The position numbers were made by a program, and so were the translations under genes. Positions 5,137 to 7,263 of a stretch of 7,263 nt of DNA are shown here, piece after piece; position 1 is the stretch's first letter, and each line of letters starts with the position of its first letter. Source of the stretch: SAR86 cluster bacterium (GTDB lineage: Bacteria > Pseudomonadota > Gammaproteobacteria > SAR86 > D2472). The stretch lies in the NCBI GenBank assembly GCA_029248485.1, contig JAQWJG010000051.1, positions 1 through 7,263 on the forward strand, read 5' to 3'. The notes under the pieces are model-generated. The model was not told the DNA's origin. It worked only from the letters and a program-made list of their open reading frames with translations, and did not search any database.

Positions 5137-6026
5137 ATTTTTTCAACAATCTTTTTTATTTCTTTTATGTGATCGGTTGTAGTTCTGCAACATCCGCCAA
5201 TTACTGAGGCCCCATTCTCAACCCATTCGACGACAAAATCTTTGTACTCAACAGAGCTGATAGGCTGGTGATTGTGGTAATGCCATTCATCTGAATCACT
5301 AACAAAGCCCTCTAACTTATTTTTTTTATATATCGAAGAGTTAGCATAAATTCCAAAACTTTTTTCTTTCTTTAGCTTGTCAATTGCCATGCTTGCAGTA
5401 TCTGCATGAACACAATTAACCAATTGACAATCGACATCTAATTTTAGACCTTCGCTGATAGCAAGATCTAACAACTCAGTGCTTGGCAGTCTGTTAAGTT
5501 TATTTCCTCGAGTTGTCCAGCTTAACCAAACTTTTTCAGAAAAATTTTTAGCAGTTGAGGCAGCGATGGTGCCTTCGTAAATTGATGCCATTGTTTCGCA
5601 AATAATTACATCAACTTCGTCCTCATAAATTTTGCCCAATGTCTCATAAAACTTTCTTAGTGTTTTTTCTTTTGAGCTTAAATCCGGTCTGAAAGTAACA
5701 TGAATTGGGGGGTAACATCCCGCAATCATGGTTTTTGCTCCTGTTTTAATTATTGCTTCCTTGCATAATTCAAGTGATCGCTTTGCTAAATCTTCATATG
5801 GGGGAGCAGAGGGCTCTCGTTTTAATAATTCTGGGGTGGCCTGATAATTTGAGGTAGTAATAACATCTGCGCCAGCCTCTATATTATCAATGTGTATTTG
5901 TTTGATAACTTCTGGATTGTGTATTAAGCAATATGCCGACCAAATAGATGTTTTGAAACTTGGGAGATACTCACCACGATTTTCAAGCTCAGTGCCTAGT
6001 GCAGAATCTAATATTAAAGGTCTCAT
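5133..6026 (-). CDS. Homocysteine S-methyltransferase family protein (zinc thiol-methyltransferase)
   Basis: 297 aa, the usual length of MmuM/BHMT-type enzymes, which transfer a methyl group from S-methylmethionine, betaine or a similar donor to homocysteine, giving methionine. The barrel begins LILDSALGTELE (residues 4-15). The zinc site is complete: NCVH with Cys205 and GGCCRTT with Cys279 and Cys280. Other family landmarks are GADVITTSNYQAT (52-64) and ICETM (142-146). The donor cannot be read from the sequence. Its stop overlaps the start of a small membrane protein gene. A consensus TATAAT lies 7 bases before the ATG with only a weak GAAAG as ribosome binding site, so the mRNA may be nearly leaderless. 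No S-box or other riboswitch is visible, as the upstream region is only 90 bases. Confidence 0.85.
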   Translation of the reverse strand: MRPLILDSALGTELENRGEYLPSFKTSIWSAYCLIHNPEVIKQIHIDNIEAGADVITTSNYQATPELLKREPSAPPYEDLAKRSLELCKEAIIKTGAKTMIAGCYPPIHVTFRPDLSSKEKTLRKFYETLGKIYEDEVDVIICETMASIYEGTIAASTAKNFSEKVWLSWTTRGNKLNRLPSTELLDLAISEGLKLDVDCQLVNCVHADTASMAIDKLKKEKSFGIYANSSIYKKNKLEGFVSDSDEWHYHNHQPISSVEYKDFVVEWVENGASVIGGCCRTTTDHIKEIKKIVEKI

Positions 6027-6033
6027 CTTTCAG

Positions 6034-6039
6034 ATTATA
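6034..6039 (-). promoter_or_regulatory. -10 box of the homocysteine methyltransferase gene
   Basis: Consensus TATAAT on the minus strand, separated from the ATG by CTGAAAG (7 bases). Transcription would begin at or one base before the start codon. The -35 region 17 bases upstream is AT-rich but not a clear match. Confidence 0.45.
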
Positions 6040-6083
6040 CGCTCGAACTCTATTTATAAAACCAGAGGGGAATAATGAACCTT

Positions 6084-6099
6084 GCTTATAGTCATAAGC
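6084..6099. terminator. Perfect 6-bp hairpin downstream of the SnoaL-like gene
   Basis: GCTTAT-AGTC-ATAAGC forms a perfect 6-bp stem with a 4-base loop, 17 bases past the stop of the SnoaL-like gene in the minus direction. There is no clean T run after it, so it is a weak terminator candidate only. Confidence 0.35.
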
Positions 6100-6116
6100 T
6101 ATATAACTAAAATAGA

Positions 6117-6575
6117 TTATTGCTGCTTATCAACTTCTCTGGTCTTAGAGCCCACCTCTGCAGCTATGGCATTAGGAATAAGCATGGTCAACGCATAGTG
6201 AGCTATTTTCCATTCGCCATTTATCAACTGAACTACCCCGGTCCCCCTACAATGTCCTAGCTTTTCATTGAGAAGAATTTCATCAAACCATCGCGTATCT
6301 CCGACTCCCTCCCAGTTACGCTCAACCACCGCATAGGTCCATCCGTGGCCGTCTGCAAAGGCTGGTTTAGCATAGGCTTTGAACTCCTCTATGGTCCAGC
6401 GCTCTTTTTTGTCTGTTCCTAAAAAAACAGCCTTAGAGCTGTATCGGGCAAAGTAGGTCTCGAAGTTTCCCTCATGTGCATCTTGATGAAGGCCATCTAA
6501 CAAGGCATCAAGTTTTTCTTGAGCCCAGCTGCTAGAAGGCAACAACATCAGGGTTATAAATATTATTTTTTTCAT
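6117..6575 (-). CDS. Secreted SnoaL-like (NTF2-fold) protein
   Basis: 152 aa. Residues 1-18 are a signal peptide (MKKIIFITLMLLPSSSWA, then QE), so the mature protein is probably periplasmic. The rest matches the SnoaL_3/DUF4440-type cone-shaped alpha+beta barrel: an N-terminal helix (LDALLDGLHQDAHEGNFETYFARYS), AVFLGTDKKERWTIEEFKAYAKP, and C-terminal strands GHCRGTGVVQLINGEWKIAHYALTMLIPN. NTF2-fold proteins bind small hydrophobic ligands or act as enzymes; no specific activity can be assigned. The pattern W-x-I-x-HY-x-L-x-x-x-IPN is typical of this subgroup. The nearest Shine-Dalgarno-like sequence (AAAGG) is about 12 bases upstream, farther than usual. Upstream lies copy 1 of the intergenic repeat. 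It is the third in a row of small same-strand genes separated by this repeat. Confidence 0.82.
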   Translation of the reverse strand: MKKIIFITLMLLPSSSWAQEKLDALLDGLHQDAHEGNFETYFARYSSKAVFLGTDKKERWTIEEFKAYAKPAFADGHGWTYAVVERNWEGVGDTRWFDEILLNEKLGHCRGTGVVQLINGEWKIAHYALTMLIPNAIAAEVGSKTREVDKQQ

Positions 6576-6595
6576 ATTAAATAGATACCTTTATC

Positions 6596-6630
6596 TACTC
6601 CACCGTAACGGTTTTGTTCACAACAGTGAA
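6596..6630. repeat. Intergenic repeat, copy 1 (lacks one arm)
   Basis: Plus strand: core TACTCCACCGTAAC (6596-6609), then GTTTTG, then a TTCAC-AACA-GTGAA hairpin (6617-6630) containing the arm AACAGTG at 6622-6628. The core also contains CCGT-A-ACGG. It lacks the CACTGTT arm found 13 bases before the core in copies 2 and 3. It begins 5 bases after the stop of the 129-aa gene (minus direction). Confidence 0.6.
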
Positions 6631-6635
6631 TAACA

Positions 6636-7025
6636 CTAATCTCTTTTTGGCAAACACATTAATAGAGTCAGAATAAAGCAGACTATTGAAATAAACATAG
6701 TGGACGCCAAGACAATCATTGTTATTTCATCGACTGAAGTTGCAGAACCGTCTTGCGCTGATTCAAATCTCCATGCCCAAGCTCGATAATGCAGACAAAA
6801 AGTAAATCCCCATGCCCCACATAAAATACCTATCGCTTTTGAGTTTTTTAAAACTAGTACGCCACCCGTTACTAAAAGTGCGTCGGCAATTAAGTCAGGT
6901 AATAGTCCTAAAAATGATTGTCCAAATTGTATTGTGTACAGACTTTCTAATATGAAATGAATTGCAGTCACACAAAATGTAAAAATGACAAATCTTCTAA
7001 TGAAGACTTGGTTATTTATTAACAT
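6636..7025 (-). CDS. 129-aa four-helix membrane protein, unknown function
   Basis: 129 aa with helices at about residues 11-31, 38-59, 62-80 and 101-124. The segment CGAWGFTFCLHYRAWAWRFES (69-89, in two parts LCGAWGFTFCL and HYRAWAWRFE) is the most distinctive: Cys, His and many aromatic residues at the end of helix 3, followed by a polar loop AQDGSATSVDE. I do not recognise the family. The start is supported by GAGGGG 5 bases upstream. It is flanked by copy 2 of the intergenic repeat upstream and copy 1 immediately downstream, and lies between a 42-aa protein gene and a SnoaL-like gene in the same orientation. Confidence 0.72.
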   Translation of the reverse strand: MLINNQVFIRRFVIFTFCVTAIHFILESLYTIQFGQSFLGLLPDLIADALLVTGGVLVLKNSKAIGILCGAWGFTFCLHYRAWAWRFESAQDGSATSVDEITMIVLASTMFISIVCFILTLLMCLPKRD

Positions 7026-7044
7026 TAAAACCCCTCTGCTTATT

Positions 7045-7090
7045 CACTGTTGTGGACTATTCCACGGTAACAGAGTGTTTTGGAACAGTG
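7045..7090. repeat. Intergenic repeat, copy 2 (complete palindromic copy)
   Basis: 46 bases bounded by inverted arms CACTGTT (7045-7051) and AACAGTG (7084-7090). Inside are GTGGA-CTAT-TCCAC (7052-7065, 5-bp stem) and the core TATTCCACGGTAAC (7058-7071). Its right edge lies 2 bases past the stop codon of the 42-aa gene, and its left edge is about 20 bases upstream of the 129-aa gene start. The arm and core spacing is identical to copy 3 (13 bases from arm start to core start). Confidence 0.65.
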
Positions 7091-7092
7091 CA

Positions 7093-7221
7093 TTACTCTT
7101 CTTTGTAATCCTCTTCGAGAATTCCCTTTTGTTTCAAAGTCTTTGTTAATTTTTCCAGACGAACCAATGCTACTACACCAACCATCCCGAAAACAAAACC
7201 CATTACTGCTAAACCTTCCAT
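7093..7221 (-). CDS. 42-aa single-helix small membrane protein
   Basis: 42 aa: MEGLAVMGFVFGMVGVVALV forms one glycine-rich membrane helix, followed by a charged amphipathic tail (RLEKLTKTLKQKGILEEDYKEE, in two parts RLEKLTKTLKQ and KGILEEDYKEE) likely to be cytosolic. A strong Shine-Dalgarno (AAGGA, 6 bases upstream of the ATG at 7221) and the clear helix/tail plan support a real gene. Small proteins with one N-terminal helix and a Lys/Glu-rich tail are common and poorly characterised; I cannot name a family. It sits between two copies of the intergenic repeat. Confidence 0.7.
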   Translation of the reverse strand: MEGLAVMGFVFGMVGVVALVRLEKLTKTLKQKGILEEDYKEE

Positions 7222-7239
7222 AATATTTCCTTTTTAAAG

Positions 7240-7263
7240 CACTGTTCGAAATTACTCCACCGT
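7240..7263. repeat. Intergenic repeat, copy 3 (cut by window edge)
   Basis: Arm CACTGTT (7240-7246) is followed 13 bases from its start by the core TACTCCACCGT (7253-7263), the same spacing as in copy 2. The other half lies beyond the window. It is upstream of the 42-aa gene. Confidence 0.55.

Noticed and set aside
6074..6109. 11-codon plus-strand ORF (MNLAYSHKLYN) after GAGGGG
   Set aside because: The ribosome-binding-like sequence is good, but the peptide is tiny, overlaps a hairpin and points away from any gene; most likely chance.
6596..7263. Repeats as canonical integron attC sites
   Set aside because: The required GTTRRRY / RYYYAAC core pair is absent (the nearest is GTTACGG), there is no copy after the last gene at 6117, and no integrase is in view.

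Overview
The window is AT-rich, densely coded, and looks like chromosomal DNA from a low-GC proteobacterium, most likely a marine gammaproteobacterium. That placement is an inference from the gene families (glutathione-dependent GloB, MerC/MerT/MerP-like proteins, a secreted SnoaL-like protein) and base composition; no rRNA or marker gene confirms it. There are 14 full or partial genes plus one probable 21-codon leader ORF, and no gene-free stretch longer than about 100 bases. I see no tRNA, rRNA, CRISPR array, transposase or integrase.

Region 1 (1-1690, minus strand) is a putative metal-handling operon. Read in its own direction it runs: MerC-like four-helix membrane protein, small secreted beta-rich protein that looks like an outer-membrane barrel, secreted His-rich protein with one GMxCxxC heavy-metal domain, and a MerT-like membrane protein cut off by the window edge. 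Gaps are 9-45 bases. A perfect 10-bp inverted repeat around a six-G tract covers the start codon of the second gene and resembles CsoR/RcnR-family operators. No mercuric reductase or regulator is visible.

Region 2 (1777-2574, minus) is a glyoxalase II (gloB) gene. Divergent from it, region 3 (2664-4026, plus) is a tightly coupled operon: a 21-aa ORF, three small membrane proteins (131, 80 and 147 aa) and an XRE-type HTH regulator, joined by overlaps or gaps of 0-10 bases. The first two membrane proteins share a similar C-terminal tail. The intergenic region between gloB and this operon carries GTTAC/GTAAC dyads that could be an operator.

Region 4 (4102-6026, minus) holds a homocysteine S-methyltransferase family gene, a four-helix membrane protein overlapping it by 4 bases, and, after a 90-base gap, a short AlkA-type DNA glycosylase.

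Region 5 (6117-7263, minus) has three small genes in a row: a 42-aa single-helix protein, a 129-aa four-helix protein and a secreted SnoaL-like protein. Each is preceded by a copy of a partly palindromic intergenic repeat with the core TAYTCCACSGT, and two of the copies start within about 10 bases of the preceding stop codon. This gives a cassette-like layout that standard annotation would miss. A further pattern across the window is that three genes have a good -10 box 6-7 bases before the start codon and little or no Shine-Dalgarno sequence, which predicts leaderless mRNAs.
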